From: Crambe crambe
Lineage: Eukaryota; Porifera; Demospongiae; Poecilosclerida; Crambeidae
DNA: 64,000 nucleotides
Assembly: GCA_963924555.1 (NCBI GenBank)
Contig: OZ004593.1
Location: forward strand, 2,538,480 to 2,602,479
Direction of reading: 5' to 3'
Numbering within the stretch: the first letter of the stretch is position 1; every line of letters starts with the position of its first letter. The position numbers and the translations under genes are program-made. Positions 10,617 to 20,572 of the stretch are shown piece by piece. The notes below the pieces were generated by a model. That model made no database searches. It had not been told where the DNA came from and was given only the letters and a program-made list of their open reading frames with translations.

Positions 10617-11930
10617 TCAAACCTTATATGAATTGCACTTAATGGATCATCATGAAAGCTGTTTGTGCTTTTGACAAAACAAATCTATACTGAAACTGAA
10701 TACACTCTGTTTAAGTCTCCTGTTTACTGGATGCACTGCACTTCATTGGATGTTAGCCAAATTTGGTGTATTTTCTAACATGAAAGTGGACTGGTGTACT
10801 GTTTGTGTTTTAGTGCGAAAATCGAAAACTGATTAGAATTACATGCAGAGGAGAGTCACCTGATAATGGGTACTTTAACTTCTTACTAGCTACTATTATG
10901 TTGATATAACGACAAATTAGCTAGCTATCTTACATTAAACAATCCTTAAGGGTGCAGGCACATAGTAACCAAGGCATGCGCTAGTACTAGCACTAATTAA
11001 CCACAAACACTACCGCGCTAAAATAACAGATAGTAAACACAATAGCAGCTGCTGACTTTGGCACATATAAAATCCATGCTAGCATGAATAATGAACAAGT
11101 CATTGCAACTCAGGAACTATGCATGGGAATGAGCCAATATTTTGCATATGGCAACTACTTGATAAGGTCTAAAAAGTTACATTTTGCTTTAGTTTATAGC
11201 TAGTACAGAATGTGCAGGACACAAGATCCTATATGGATAAATTAAAAAGTAGAATGTGAATTGATAAAAACTAAATGTAATTTTTATGGCAATAAGTATA
11301 AGAAGCTGTATATCAAAAATCAGCCATTGATTACAAGTGGTCATTGAGATGTAACGCAGTTTACCTTGAGAATGGAATCAGTCATAACATCAGTCATTTT
11401 GATTGGTCCTCCTTTATTTTTTGTGTATGTGGTACTATTCTGATACTTAATAACATGGTGCAAGTTAGAAATTTCTATCATGAATAGTTTTTAAGTTAAT
11501 TTTCCCTAGCAACCATGTGTGGGCGGAGTGTGCCTGCACCCTTAATACAAGACATACCTTCCATGCAGGCTTTGCCATTTTTATATTTATAGCCTATAGT
11601 GGTCTTTCAAAATTAGCTAGGTACTCAAGTTCACATCATGAACTCTAGATACCGTAGGGCGGGTTAATTTCGTCAGGGAAAAAAATTCGTCTATTTCACC
11701 ATTGGTATAAAGAGTTGAAATTTTATTCGTCATAATTTTTACTGGCATGAATTTTTTGGCACGCATTTTTTGTGCAACACACATGGTAGATCGTCAATCG
11801 CGATCGCTTCGTGCGAGAGCTGCTGTAAGAAAACTGCTCCAAAAGCTGCTCGTGGCTCTTCTCAAATAGTTGTACCTAGTAGGGATCTCTCCAATCCTGA
11901 TGGACCATTGTCCACTTTGACACCATCAAG
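10617..11930. other. Spacer upstream of CRM-5
   Basis: I see no gene. Positions 10,617-10,930 and 11,545-11,650 match 16,300-16,700 and 16,690-16,800 upstream of CRM-6, so about 600 bp between them is either an insertion here or a deletion there. At 11,650-11,780 there is an AT-rich stretch with repeated ATTCGTC/AATTTTT words, resembling a decayed MITE. Confidence 0.55.
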
Positions 11931-12300
11931 GCTATAGAAGCGGGTTGAAGAGATACTGGAAGAGTCTCAGATTAAAAAGAGAGGTCCATACATTAAGATG
12001 TCTAACGAGGTTTATAGTTGGTTCTCGCCTACACTCCAGCAGCCCAAATAGCTTTGTATTCGTGATAGCCACGAACGCAAGTGTCTCTCTCGAAATAGAC
12101 ACCAAATCTTCACCTCCAGTGACAGCTGGACAGATACCTAGCAACCAGCCTAGCAACAGCTCTGTGCATAAGAAAGAAGATAGAGGATACAAACCTAGAT
12201 GTTTCTTCTATGCTCAATATCTCTCACTCCTTGGTGTCTTTGTGACTTGCATTATCAGGTTTATTATTAGGTTTGTCATGCGGCAGGTCCTGTGACCTGG

Positions 12301-13320
12301 TTAGGTCATTTGGGTGTAGGTGTGAGAGTTGTAATTTTCACTTCTCTTATCAAAACCTCTATTGTTTCGTTGGTACCAAGGCTTAAAAGCTTTGTGGTGT
12401 CTTTCATGTGGGCCAAGCTCACTTTTAGATTTGAATGTCCAAGGCTTCTCTGAGTCAAACTTAACCTCATCTATCTCTTTCAAAATAAAATGCTTAGTAG
12501 CGAGATCAGCTGCTGCATACGGAGTACTAGGTTCCTTTTCTCTAACGTATGCTTGTGTTTCTGGAGGCAAAAGCTGAATGATCTTTTCTGTGCAAAACTT
12601 CTCTCTAATCTCTTCCTCTGATTTCCCTACAGCAAAGCGTCTGGCTAAGCGAGCAATTTTAGTAGCTGTAACTCTCAGAGATTCTCCTGCTGGTTTTGTG
12701 TGTGTCCAAAATGCTTTTGATGCATATTTGGTAGTAGTATGGGCTGTAGCTAGTATGGTATCTCTCAAAGTCTCATAATCTGCCCTAGCCTCTGGGGGTA
12801 ATCCTGAAATTGCTGTTGAGGCTTTCCCATTTAGTAAGGGTATGAGGTGGTGTGTCCATGCACCTGGGTCAATTTCCCTGCTAGCCATATTGGCCTCAAA
12901 CATCTCAATGTAATCTGCTAAGTCCTGGTTAAAGGTCATAGGTTGAGGTGGGGGTATGGACTTTAATGCTTCCCTCCTTTCTCTCCCTTCCCTCTCTTTT
13001 TTCCATCTTATGTCTGCCTGTTTAATCTGTTCCTCAATGGCTTCTGCCCTTCTATGCTCAATATCTCTCACTCCTTGCACTTGTATTTGCTGACTCTCAG
13101 TCACTTTTGTAAGTAATCTCTCAAATTGCTCATCCCTTCTCTTTTGCTCTCTTATTTGCTCTTCTCTCAATTTCTCTTCCCTTCTCTCATGCTCCATTCT
13201 AACCCTTTCCTCATGTAAGTCTCTCTCCCTTCTGAATCTCTCATCTCTCTCATGCTCAAGCTTTGTTAAGGCTTCAAATAGAGTATTTAGGTACCTTCCC
13301 TCGCCCTCAGGCAGAGGTTA
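12301..13320 (-). pseudogene. Ty3/gypsy-type retrotransposon gag remnant
   Basis: The minus-strand frame 13,197-12,301 (298 residues) continues upstream without a start codon to a TAA at about 13,318. The N-terminal 100 residues are a highly charged coiled coil rich in E, R and K. The following domain has WTHHLIPLLNGKA, ISGLP, YETLRDTIL and the FAVGKSEEEIREKF region, which is the layout of retrotransposon capsids and their SCAN-like relatives. The C-terminus is basic. No zinc knuckle, protease or reverse transcriptase follows, so this is a gag-only remnant. The element inserted between CRM-5 and CRM-6. The gag assignment rests on motif layout, not a search. Confidence 0.65.
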
Positions 13321-13739
13321 TGTCACTGTGGTCTCTGTAGACATCTCGCTGCTTGTTCCAGGGGGCGGCGGTCTTGCTCTCTGTCTCGTCGCTGACTTTG
13401 CCCTCAGTCGGCTGGTCTTTGACTTAGTCCGATCTGTCTTTGCTGTAGCTAGAGTCTGCTTCGATGTCGGAATCACTAGTTTTCTCTCTCCAAGGGATCA
13501 CCAATGTGCTCTCCTCTTCAAGTCTTCCTGAAAGCGACTGGAACGGATCCCGTCGTTTAGACTTTCTTTCACTTTCTATAGTCTGGCGGCGAGTGCTTTA
13601 CCCTGGGGTGGATGACACTGTCGCTCACTGGTCTGGTCTGGTCTGGTCTGGGTTCACAAGCTCCGGTCGGAGGAATCTTCCGTTGGTAGTCGTGGAATCG
13701 TCCTGCACTTCGTTGACGTTCTCCGGTTTGTAGCTGCCA

Positions 13740-13760
13740 CCATCTGTTGTAATTGTGCCT
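13740..13760 (-). other. Possible LTR end and primer-binding site of the gag element
   Basis: On the minus strand, a sequence ending ACAACA is followed by GATGGTGGCAGC. The same order, an AACA end followed by TGGTGGCAGC, occurs at 63,630-63,645 beside a gypsy remnant. This fits a 5' LTR end followed by the primer-binding site about 420 bp upstream of the gag frame. The LTR extent to the right is not defined. Confidence 0.4.
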
Positions 13761-13769
13761 GGTAAGGCG

Positions 13770-14485
13770 GCCCAAGCGCAGTCAACAGAATGAGTAGACT
13801 ACTTGTATGCGAAAAAGATTATAATGTAAATCAAAACTACAAGCAGAGAACTAAAATAAATGTGGAAGCACGAATCATTTATATGATGTCTTAATTAGTG
13901 GGTGTGTCCAAGTAAATTCCACATCCATTCACTGTCATAGGATTGTCTTGGTCGTAGGTGTGGTTAGGAGTTTCCTAACATGGATATCGAATTTTTTCTC
14001 TCGAATACTCACCTTTAAATGACTTCAGTTGAAATTCAAGTCTTCAAATTGGCAGTATTGCAATGGATAAGTGCTATAGATAGTAGCTAGTAACTATTGC
14101 TATTTTTTGCTTATATGAACTGACTTAAATAGCAACCTCTCAGCTTCATTTATAGATAGAAGTCTCCTTTGAACTTTATTTATAGACAGAAGTTTCCTTT
14201 GAATTTTATTTAGATAGTAGATTGAAGGCTTTATTTAGATAGAAGGCTACTTTGAACTTTGTTTAGATAGAAGGTTCTATTATTTTAATGATCTTATGTA
14301 CCTCCGTAATCTCAACCATACGACTTATGATGACACAACTTGTAGAATTAACTGGTTAACTATACAATGTGTAGTTCCTATGAAATCAAAACAAAAAAGT
14401 TACTACATACACATTCATTGCCCACACACTGATTATTATGCTCCTTGGAAGTAAAAATTATACTGTATGGTAACAATAATTCGTA
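13770..14485. other. Spacer downstream of CRM-6
   Basis: No gene is seen. From about 13,990 to 14,485 the sequence matches the 3' flank of CRM-5 (8,260-8,813), including a shortened minisatellite at 14,148-14,270. The homology breaks at about 13,990, which is probably the edge of the retrotransposon insertion or a duplication breakpoint. Confidence 0.6.
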
Positions 14486-16243
14486 TCATGATGCTAGCAT
14501 TTTATCAGTTAGCAGACAATCTTTTTCACAGTCGTGCTCTAACCGATATGGCAAGGACTCCTGAAGTTCTCCTTCTCTTCTCCAGAAGTGAAGTTTAGAG
14601 TAGATAAGTTTTAGTTTTGTTTTGATAAACTTATGAGGCAAGAATTTCCACGTCAACAGTAGTAACCCATATGCAGGTGATATCGAGAGTGACAGGTATG
14701 CAATTCCAAAATAGATTATGTCATATTTGAAAGAATCCATGGGATTCACAAAGTTACTACCCAGGGAGGAAAGAATCATCAGTGTGCCATTGAGAATAGA
14801 AGAAAATAGTGCTATATCAATGAAGTTATGGCAGTTCTTCTTGTAAGGTCTGAAGATGGCAACTGCAAGAATGGCAGATATCAAAATGTAGCACCCCCCT
14901 ATTAAGTTTATGTAGGGATGTAGACTAACAATAAGGTACACATATATTATTCTCAGTATCAAATAAAAAGCTGCAAAATGTCTTCGTTCCCGAGGCCTGT
15001 GACTATAACATCCTAATATGGCATCCATGAAGATATGGAGGGAGTGAAAATGGTATCTTGACCCGTTGAGACACCACTGGAAGCAGGGACATGGGTACAA
15101 GCAGAAGAGAATTAAGGGAAGAACATTGAACACTATGATCACTAAAATAGCTAATACTCCAAAAGGCCAGTGCTCCCTACCAAAATATTGCATTGTGGCA
15201 TTGTACCGAAAGAACCATCCTACAAGATTGCCATTCATATTATAAAATCTTGATGGTGTTATTAAACTGACTGATACACTGAGTATCTTGACATATGAGA
15301 GAAGATAGAAAGTGGCAAATACTCCAATGAGAGAGGTCTTTATATCCCATTCTTTCTTGAAGTGACGGAAGCATGTGTATGCTGGCCTGCAGAGCCACAC
15401 AACCAGTCTGAAACGATCATGCAGTTTGACGAATAGGTAAGTGAGGAGGACTAATATCATGGGATAGACTGCTACAATGTAATCAAGTGAGAGTACCTGC
15501 AGAATTGAAAGATGAGGGTGAAGGCAGAAAGGAGGGTAGAGCGAACGAAAGAAATCCAGATTCCAAATAGAAACACTTGCTATTAGGTATTTTATGACAT
15601 TGTGTTGTGAATGACTAATTTGTGCATTCAGTGCTGCCAAGGTCCCTACTTTCATAGTTAGCATTTGACTTACAGTAACATAAGCCACCATGTATCCTTT
15701 AGTAACTGATATCCTGAGCAAGATGATGATGAAGTAGAAGACAGTGAGTGGGCCATAAGCCACTGCTATGTACCTGAGCCAGTTATACTTGTAGTCTGTG
15801 CACTCCACACATGATAGGATGTAAGAGTAACCAGGCAAGCCATAGCCTTCGATGCATTTTCCACACATTTTCCCTCTTCTTTCATGAGGCCCACACGTTT
15901 CATTATTAAGATCTTCTGTTTGGTTAGTGTTTATGGGATGAGTCATCTTGATTGTTATGCGACATGTGTAAGGACATATCCCTACTAATACTGAATTGCT
16001 ATTTTCTTGTGTCGTCATGCAGAAACAGTTCTTCAAAGCAAATGCTCCTTTTCCATTTTCACACTTGACTATTCCTTTGAGGTCATTGCCACACTTACAG
16101 CTTCCATTTTGTGGTGAGGTCCAGGGCGGACATTGATGATCAAGTGATGGAGCAATCTTATAAGCATCCATACTGGAAAGTATAATAAATATAACAAGAA
16201 AACAGAGTGCCATACACTCTACTGAGTTTCTCCGACTCGACAT
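14486..16243 (-). CDS. CRM-6, Cys-rich multipass membrane protein (intact)
   Basis: This is an open single-exon gene of 585 residues. The start MSSRRNSVECM lies about 40 bp downstream of the conserved CATAAAAG box. A signal peptide of about 25 residues is followed by the full ectodomain set: CPPWTSPQNGSCKCGNDL, KNCFCMTTQ, CPYTC, CGPHERRGKMCGKC and SCVECTDYKYNW. Eight or nine hydrophobic segments and a cytosolic tail with ESLPYRLEHDCEKDCLL follow. It is the best-preserved member of the CRM-1/5/6 subgroup and the natural reference for the lesions in CRM-1. Its function is unknown; a surface receptor is the working inference. Confidence 0.9.
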   Translation of the reverse strand: MSSRRNSVECMALCFLVIFIILSSMDAYKIAPSLDHQCPPWTSPQNGSCKCGNDLKGIVKCENGKGAFALKNCFCMTTQENSNSVLVGICPYTCRITIKMTHPINTNQTEDLNNETCGPHERRGKMCGKCIEGYGLPGYSYILSCVECTDYKYNWLRYIAVAYGPLTVFYFIIILLRISVTKGYMVAYVTVSQMLTMKVGTLAALNAQISHSQHNVIKYLIASVSIWNLDFFRSLYPPFCLHPHLSILQVLSLDYIVAVYPMILVLLTYLFVKLHDRFRLVVWLCRPAYTCFRHFKKEWDIKTSLIGVFATFYLLSYVKILSVSVSLITPSRFYNMNGNLVGWFFRYNATMQYFGREHWPFGVLAILVIIVFNVLPLILFCLYPCPCFQWCLNGSRYHFHSLHIFMDAILGCYSHRPRERRHFAAFYLILRIIYVYLIVSLHPYINLIGGCYILISAILAVAIFRPYKKNCHNFIDIALFSSILNGTLMILSSLGSNFVNPMDSFKYDIIYFGIAYLSLSISPAYGLLLLTWKFLPHKFIKTKLKLIYSKLHFWRREGELQESLPYRLEHDCEKDCLLTDKMLAS

Positions 16244-16283
16244 AGTGCTCTATTTACTATTAAATTTGACCAGCTCTTTCCAG

Positions 16284-16291
16284 CTTTTATG
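16284..16291 (-). promoter_or_regulatory. TATA-like box upstream of CRM-6
   Basis: CATAAAAG on the minus strand, about 41-48 bp before the ATG, in the same context as at CRM-5. The spacing to the ATG differs from CRM-5 only by small indels. Confidence 0.4.
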
Positions 16292-16299
16292 CATAAACC

Positions 16300-17080
16300 A
16301 CCTCCCCAATCTGAATTCAAACCTTATATGAATTGCACTTAATGGATCATCATGAAAGCTGTTTGTGCTTTTTAACAAAATAAACCTATAATGAAACTGA
16401 ATGCACTCTGTTTAAGTCTCCTGTTTACTGGATGCATGATAGGAGATACTGCACTTCATTGGATGTTAGCCAAATTTCCTTATTGGTGTATTTTTCTAAC
16501 ATGAAATTAATAATTTACCCATTCGGTACAGTGGACTGGTGTACTGTTTGTGTTTTAGTGCGAAAATTGAAAACAAGTTAGAATTGCATGCAGAGGAGAG
16601 TCACCTGATAATGGGTACTTTAAAGGTGTTTAATAAATGTCCAACTTCTTAACAGTAACCTAGCTACATATATAGACAACAAATTAGCTATCTTACATCC
16701 TTAATACAAGACATACCTTCCATGCAGGCTCTGCCATTTTTATATTCATAGCCTATAGTGGTCTTTCAAAATTAGCTAGGTACTCAAGTTCACATCATGA
16801 ACTAACACGTCCACTGCTGGCTACATCTGTAACAGATGTACCAGTGGAGTACAGTGCTGTATATGACATGTCCAGAGGAGTGATTATTATTAAGGCAACT
16901 GGGGCACTTGCCCCAGTAAAATTCTATGGAAACAATTCTATTGTAATATGATTGAAAAAAGGATGTGTTCAGCAAAATGGGTATGGTAGATCAAATTAAT
17001 TTTTTTGCCCCACAAAGCATAAATCCTAGCTACTCCCCTGATACCCTTACCAAATCAAATTTGGATCATATATTATATAT
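16300..17080. other. Spacer upstream of CRM-6
   Basis: Positions 16,300-16,800 are a direct copy of the region upstream of CRM-5. From 16,800 to 17,080 I see only AT-rich unique sequence with a short palindrome (ACATCTGTAACAGATGT). Confidence 0.6.
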
Positions 17081-17340
17081 AAAAAAATTTATGCTAAATA
17101 AAAGGCCATGTAGTCTGTATCTTTACCTATAGCAGTTTTTGTGAACAAACATCAAAATTATGCTGCCTTCAATAATAATCCCTACGTCACTGCCTCTCAC
17201 GAAGCTGCTTTAATCAGTGTAAAAGTTCTGCTTGGTTTAGGCAGTGATGTAGGGATTATCACAGAAACTGCTATAAGTAAAAGTACAGACTAACCCTACA
17301 TGGCCTTTTTATTTAGCATAATTTTTTCCCTTTCACTTGT
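17081..17340. repeat. Foldback element, family D
   Basis: The outer arms are inverted copies (left ATGCTAAATAAAAGGCCATG, right CATGGCCTTTTTATTTAGCA), with TATAGCAGTTT and TAATCCCTAC inner parts and a unique loop. The right end reads CCCTTTCACTTGT, so the terminus is ACAAGTGA, as in families B and C. The left terminus is eroded. The arms carry the TAGGGTT/TAGGGAT boxes seen in the other families. Confidence 0.75.
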
Positions 17341-17439
17341 TTGTTTACTTTTTATATGACCTTTTCTCGACTCATTTTTTATTTACTAGCTAGCTAGGTA
17401 CTGGTTGGCATGCACATACATGCATGATCGTGATAGACG

Positions 17440-17753
17440 CTCACTGACGTCATTAATTTCAAAATGGCTGATAGTATCGTTTGTATTGAAAAGTCGTTCG
17501 ATATGACTGATTATTAATTTTTGGAGAAAAACTGTGTGGATAACGATGGTAAAGCACATTGTGTGATTATAACTGCACAAGTTGATATGAATTTGATTGT
17601 CGTATGTCAAATCATGGAATTACAGCCATCAAAGAAGATGAATCTGATGATGAAAGAATTATTAGATTTAGACGGCAGCTGGTGCCAATTGTTGACGCTC
17701 TTCTGGAGGAGTTTGAGCAGACATATCATCATCTTCTGCATTATTTTCCAGAT
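17440..17753 (+). CDS. Possible first exon of an unidentified gene, with CRE-like promoter
   Basis: A perfect TGACGTCA (CREB/ATF site) lies at 17,443-17,451 and AAAATGGC (YY1-like) follows. An ATG at 17,604 opens a frame with a strongly helical segment (DERIIRFRRQLVPIVDALLE and about 20 more residues), which ends at a good splice donor, CCAGAT/GTAAGT, at about 17,753. I find no downstream exon. A hairpin-ended repeat lies immediately after (17,773-17,794) and a CRM relic follows on the other strand. It may be the orphaned first exon of a gene cut by repeat insertion, or chance. I do not recognise the protein. Confidence 0.25.
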
Positions 17754-17772
17754 GTAAGTGCCCATTCTGTAC

Positions 17773-17794
17773 TACCCCTACATAGAGAGTACTA
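17773..17794 (-). repeat. Terminal hairpin of the AGAGAGTG repeat class
   Basis: AGAGAGT and ACTCTCT arms face each other here, followed by GATATA. On the minus strand this reads TATCAGAGAGTG, hairpin, then TATGTAGGGGT. This is the same order as the hairpins at 18,849, 29,358 and 49,351, with stem substitutions. Confidence 0.6.
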
Positions 17795-17919
17795 CTACAC
17801 TCTCTGATATATTAATGCTAGCAACTTGTACACTCTCAAAAGTAATGAACTACTGCTAAGAAAATAAGCAGATCATAATTATTGAAATGCACTCCATATT
17901 AGGTATCTCTATATAATAG

Positions 17920-18062
17920 TTAGATAACGAGACCAAGAGCTCTACGGTCTATTTAGAAACCTGAGAGCCCTGGGCTGTAGCGTCCCGAGCACAGCGAGGG
18001 CGCTACTAAGGGCCCGAAGGTTTCTAAACAGACCGTAGATCCCGTTGGTCGAGGTGTCTAAC
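17920..18062. repeat. Palindromic MITE of about 143 bp
   Basis: The ends are inverted and imperfect. TTAGATAACGAGACCAA, CTACGGTCTATTTAGAAACC and GAGAGCCC on the left pair with GGGCCCGAAGG, TTTCTAAACAGACCGTAG and GTTGGTCGAGGTGTCTAA on the right. The loop is GC-rich (TAGCGTCCCGAGCACAGCGA). It is non-coding, and I see no other copy in the window. Confidence 0.75.
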
Positions 18063-18420
18063 TTATTTAGACTATAGCCAATCACTGGAGTTGTTTAACT
18101 TACCCCAACACGCACTTGGAAACAATAACCATGATTTTTAAATGCAACATACATGAATCAGAGCGCACCTAGAAACAATAACCGTGGCCACCACGATGCG
18201 TTGCTAGAATTGGACCAATTGGAATGACCATCTTTACCGGGTTTTCATCCGGGCAAGTGAATTCTAAGTGCCATAAGGCGTGATTCTAAGTGAATAGAAT
18301 TCACCAAATGGACCAATGAGATTCCTTGATTGTGACTAGCTATAGTCTAAAGCTAAGAATAATTATGTGTCACATAGCTATACAAAAAGAGATTGAGTTT
18401 CCTCTTGACTGAAACAGTGG
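18063..18420. other. Spacer 3' of CRM-7
   Basis: I see no gene. Two near-repeats of GAATTCTAAGTG and its complement at 18,248-18,306 form a weak dyad. The rest is unremarkable. Confidence 0.4.
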
Positions 18421-18421
18421 T

Positions 18422-18846
18422 TCAATATCTTGAATGACCACTATTATCTCCTTCAGTTTGTAAATAATCTTTTTTATAGTCATGCTCTAACTGATATGAT
18501 AAGGATTCTTCAACTTCTCTTTCTCTTTTCCAGAAATAAAATTTAGTGTCTAAAGTAAAATATATAATTTTTGTTTTGATAAGCTTTTGAGGCAGGAGGT
18601 TATAGTAGTTACTCAGAATGACAAGTATAATAAGTAGATGTTGCCATGACAATAAGGTGGGAAATATAAAGCTATACTTTTGACCAAAATATCACATTGT
18701 AGCTAACTATCTTCCAAAAGTATCATTCATGATGTCGATAAATCAGCCGAATGCCCATGAGAAATTTTTATGTTCCCCATTCCTTGATAAAAACATGTGT
18801 CTGGTCTGCGCAACCAATCTGAAACAATCATGCAGTTTGACAAGTA
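18422..18846 (-). pseudogene. CRM-7, decayed 3' relic
   Basis: On the minus strand the relic begins at the LVKLHD box, exactly where the hairpin at 18,849 interrupts it. It shows short family matches with stops between them (FRLVA, HMFLSRNG) and ends with a recognisable tail (REREVEESLSYQLEHD). The middle membrane segments are deleted. It is more diverged than the other copies and so probably an old pseudogene. Confidence 0.75.
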
Positions 18847-19921
18847 TCAGAGAGTGCGGTAGCACTCTCTATGTAGTAATGACTCGGACGGCCGCGCGCG
18901 CCGCCTATAGACTAATACAAAAGTGAAATTCTAGTTCCCCCACTTAGACCTAACAAAAGCTACTGTGAATGATTATCCAGCCTACTAGAGCCTACTACAA
19001 TGTGCAGACCAAGTTTCAGGACCAAGGAGCTTACCGTTTCAGAAATACGGCAAGCAGGTAAATCGTTGGATTCTTCTTCTTCTCTATTATTATTCTTCTT
19101 CTTAGACAACCATATCTCTCGAACCACTCAAGCTACAGCTATGATTTCTGGATAAATCCACTCCAAATTCTACCAACTACGATCTTTTCTACTCGTTGAT
19201 CCTCGAAAGAGTGGATGAAAAAGGAGACACTACGGAGCAACTACGGAGCACAGCACTCGACTAATTCAATTAGGAAGCCATCTTTCTATAATACGCATGC
19301 GCATATATTTGATATCCAATTATTCGAAATTATAATATTGCTCAGCTGTCTCTAGCTAGCTAGCTCTAGATAATGATGATAGATTATTGTATCGGCTCGG
19401 GGATTTACGGTAGACTCTATTTCAGCATCTTCCTTCGACCTCCAAGTATAGCTCAACAATAACACAACACCTTGACTCGTTGATAATGATTGGGCTGGTG
19501 TGCTGAGAACTATTGGAGAACTATTCTTCTTTCATCTGTCCCTGCATACACATAGAAGAATGAACTCTATACATAGCTAAAACCATAAAAGAGAGGAAAA
19601 AAGACCCGGAACAAGTAAGGGAAAAAGCATTTCGTGAAATGAAAAAAGATGTAGGGATGACCACTGCTCAAAAAAGTAAGGAAACAAGAAGGATGGAAAT
19701 GGGATCAATCTTTGTTCTGTATATCCAGCCAACAATCCCTACATATACACACATTACTACACTATAATCTGAAGTTACCTGACGTATATGTAGGGATTGT
19801 TGGCTGGATATACAGAACAAAGATTGATCCCATTTCCATCCTTCTTGTTTCCTTACTTTTTTGAGCAGTGGTCATCCCTACATCTTTTTTCATTTCACGA
19901 AATGCTTTTTCCCTTACTTGT
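18842..19921 (+). mobile_element. About 1.1 kb hairpin-ended repeat element, copy 1
   Basis: It starts with TATCAGAGAGTGC-GGTA-GCACTCTCT (hairpin 18,849-18,870) and ends with foldback family A at 19,611-19,921. A second copy lies at 48,251-49,353 in reverse orientation and matches along almost its whole length. Differences include a C-rich motif, a (TTC/TTA) tract that is (AAT)n in copy 2, and small indels. There is no coding capacity. The terminal hairpin without long terminal repeats recalls Helitron-like ends, but I do not see the canonical CTRR terminus, so the class stays open. Confidence 0.7.
19611..19921. repeat. Foldback element, family A, copy 1
   Basis: This is a 311-bp near-perfect palindrome with arms of about 145 bp. 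The terminus is ACAAGTAAGGGAAAAAGCAT and its complement. Each arm carries GATGTAGGGATGACC and, near the centre, CAATCCCTACATAT. The small asymmetric loop is at about 19,745-19,785. A copy lies at 48,251-48,563, and a decayed half near 4,806-4,870. Confidence 0.9.
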
Positions 19922-20572
19922 AGGTATATGTAGCTTACCTCAGATGGCTAATGCTCAAGAATTTGATGGTACTTTCACCAAGATATGTATTGCCACACTG
20001 AACGTACAGTAGCTGTGATATCAGCCTGCATAGGCTGCACTGTATAATTATCATTGGAGTCCATGTGTATTGTGCTCTTGCTAATCACAACACATACATA
20101 TATATGCACTAGGAGGTAGACCTAGATATGATGAGTCATGCATGTGACCTGAGAGTCATCTTGCACACTGTGCTCAACTTGCTGAATTTTGCGTGTGCTG
20201 AGTTGAAAACGCTTTCTTAACTTTCCTTAGGACAATAACATGAAAAAATTACTGCTCACTGCTTTCTTTATACTTTTTCATTACTTTGTCTTGTAAAAGT
20301 ATTATAGAATCCCTTTAAGTTAAGGATTTACCTCTTGAGTACGCTGCAGATGATAAGTGAATTTCTTTATCTTGATACATCCCTCTTTCTATTATCTATG
20401 TTACTCACATTGTTTCATAATAGTGGGTGTGTAACTACCTACTAATTAAAAATTCCAAAAAAAAAAAAAAAAGAAGTGTGGAAGTAAGTCATAGCTACAT
20501 GAAGCTAAACATAATATGACTCTATAAATGCTGCTATCAATTATGTACCATGGCATATAGACGAAATTAATG
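19922..20572. other. Spacer 3' of CRM-8
   Basis: No gene is recognised. The stretch is AT-rich, with a homopolymer A run at 20,457-20,473. Confidence 0.5.

Noticed and set aside
11945..12295. A 116-codon plus-strand frame next to the gag remnant.
   Set aside because: It has no recognisable domain, and part of it is the duplicated 29-bp gag segment read on the other strand. It is probably a chance frame.
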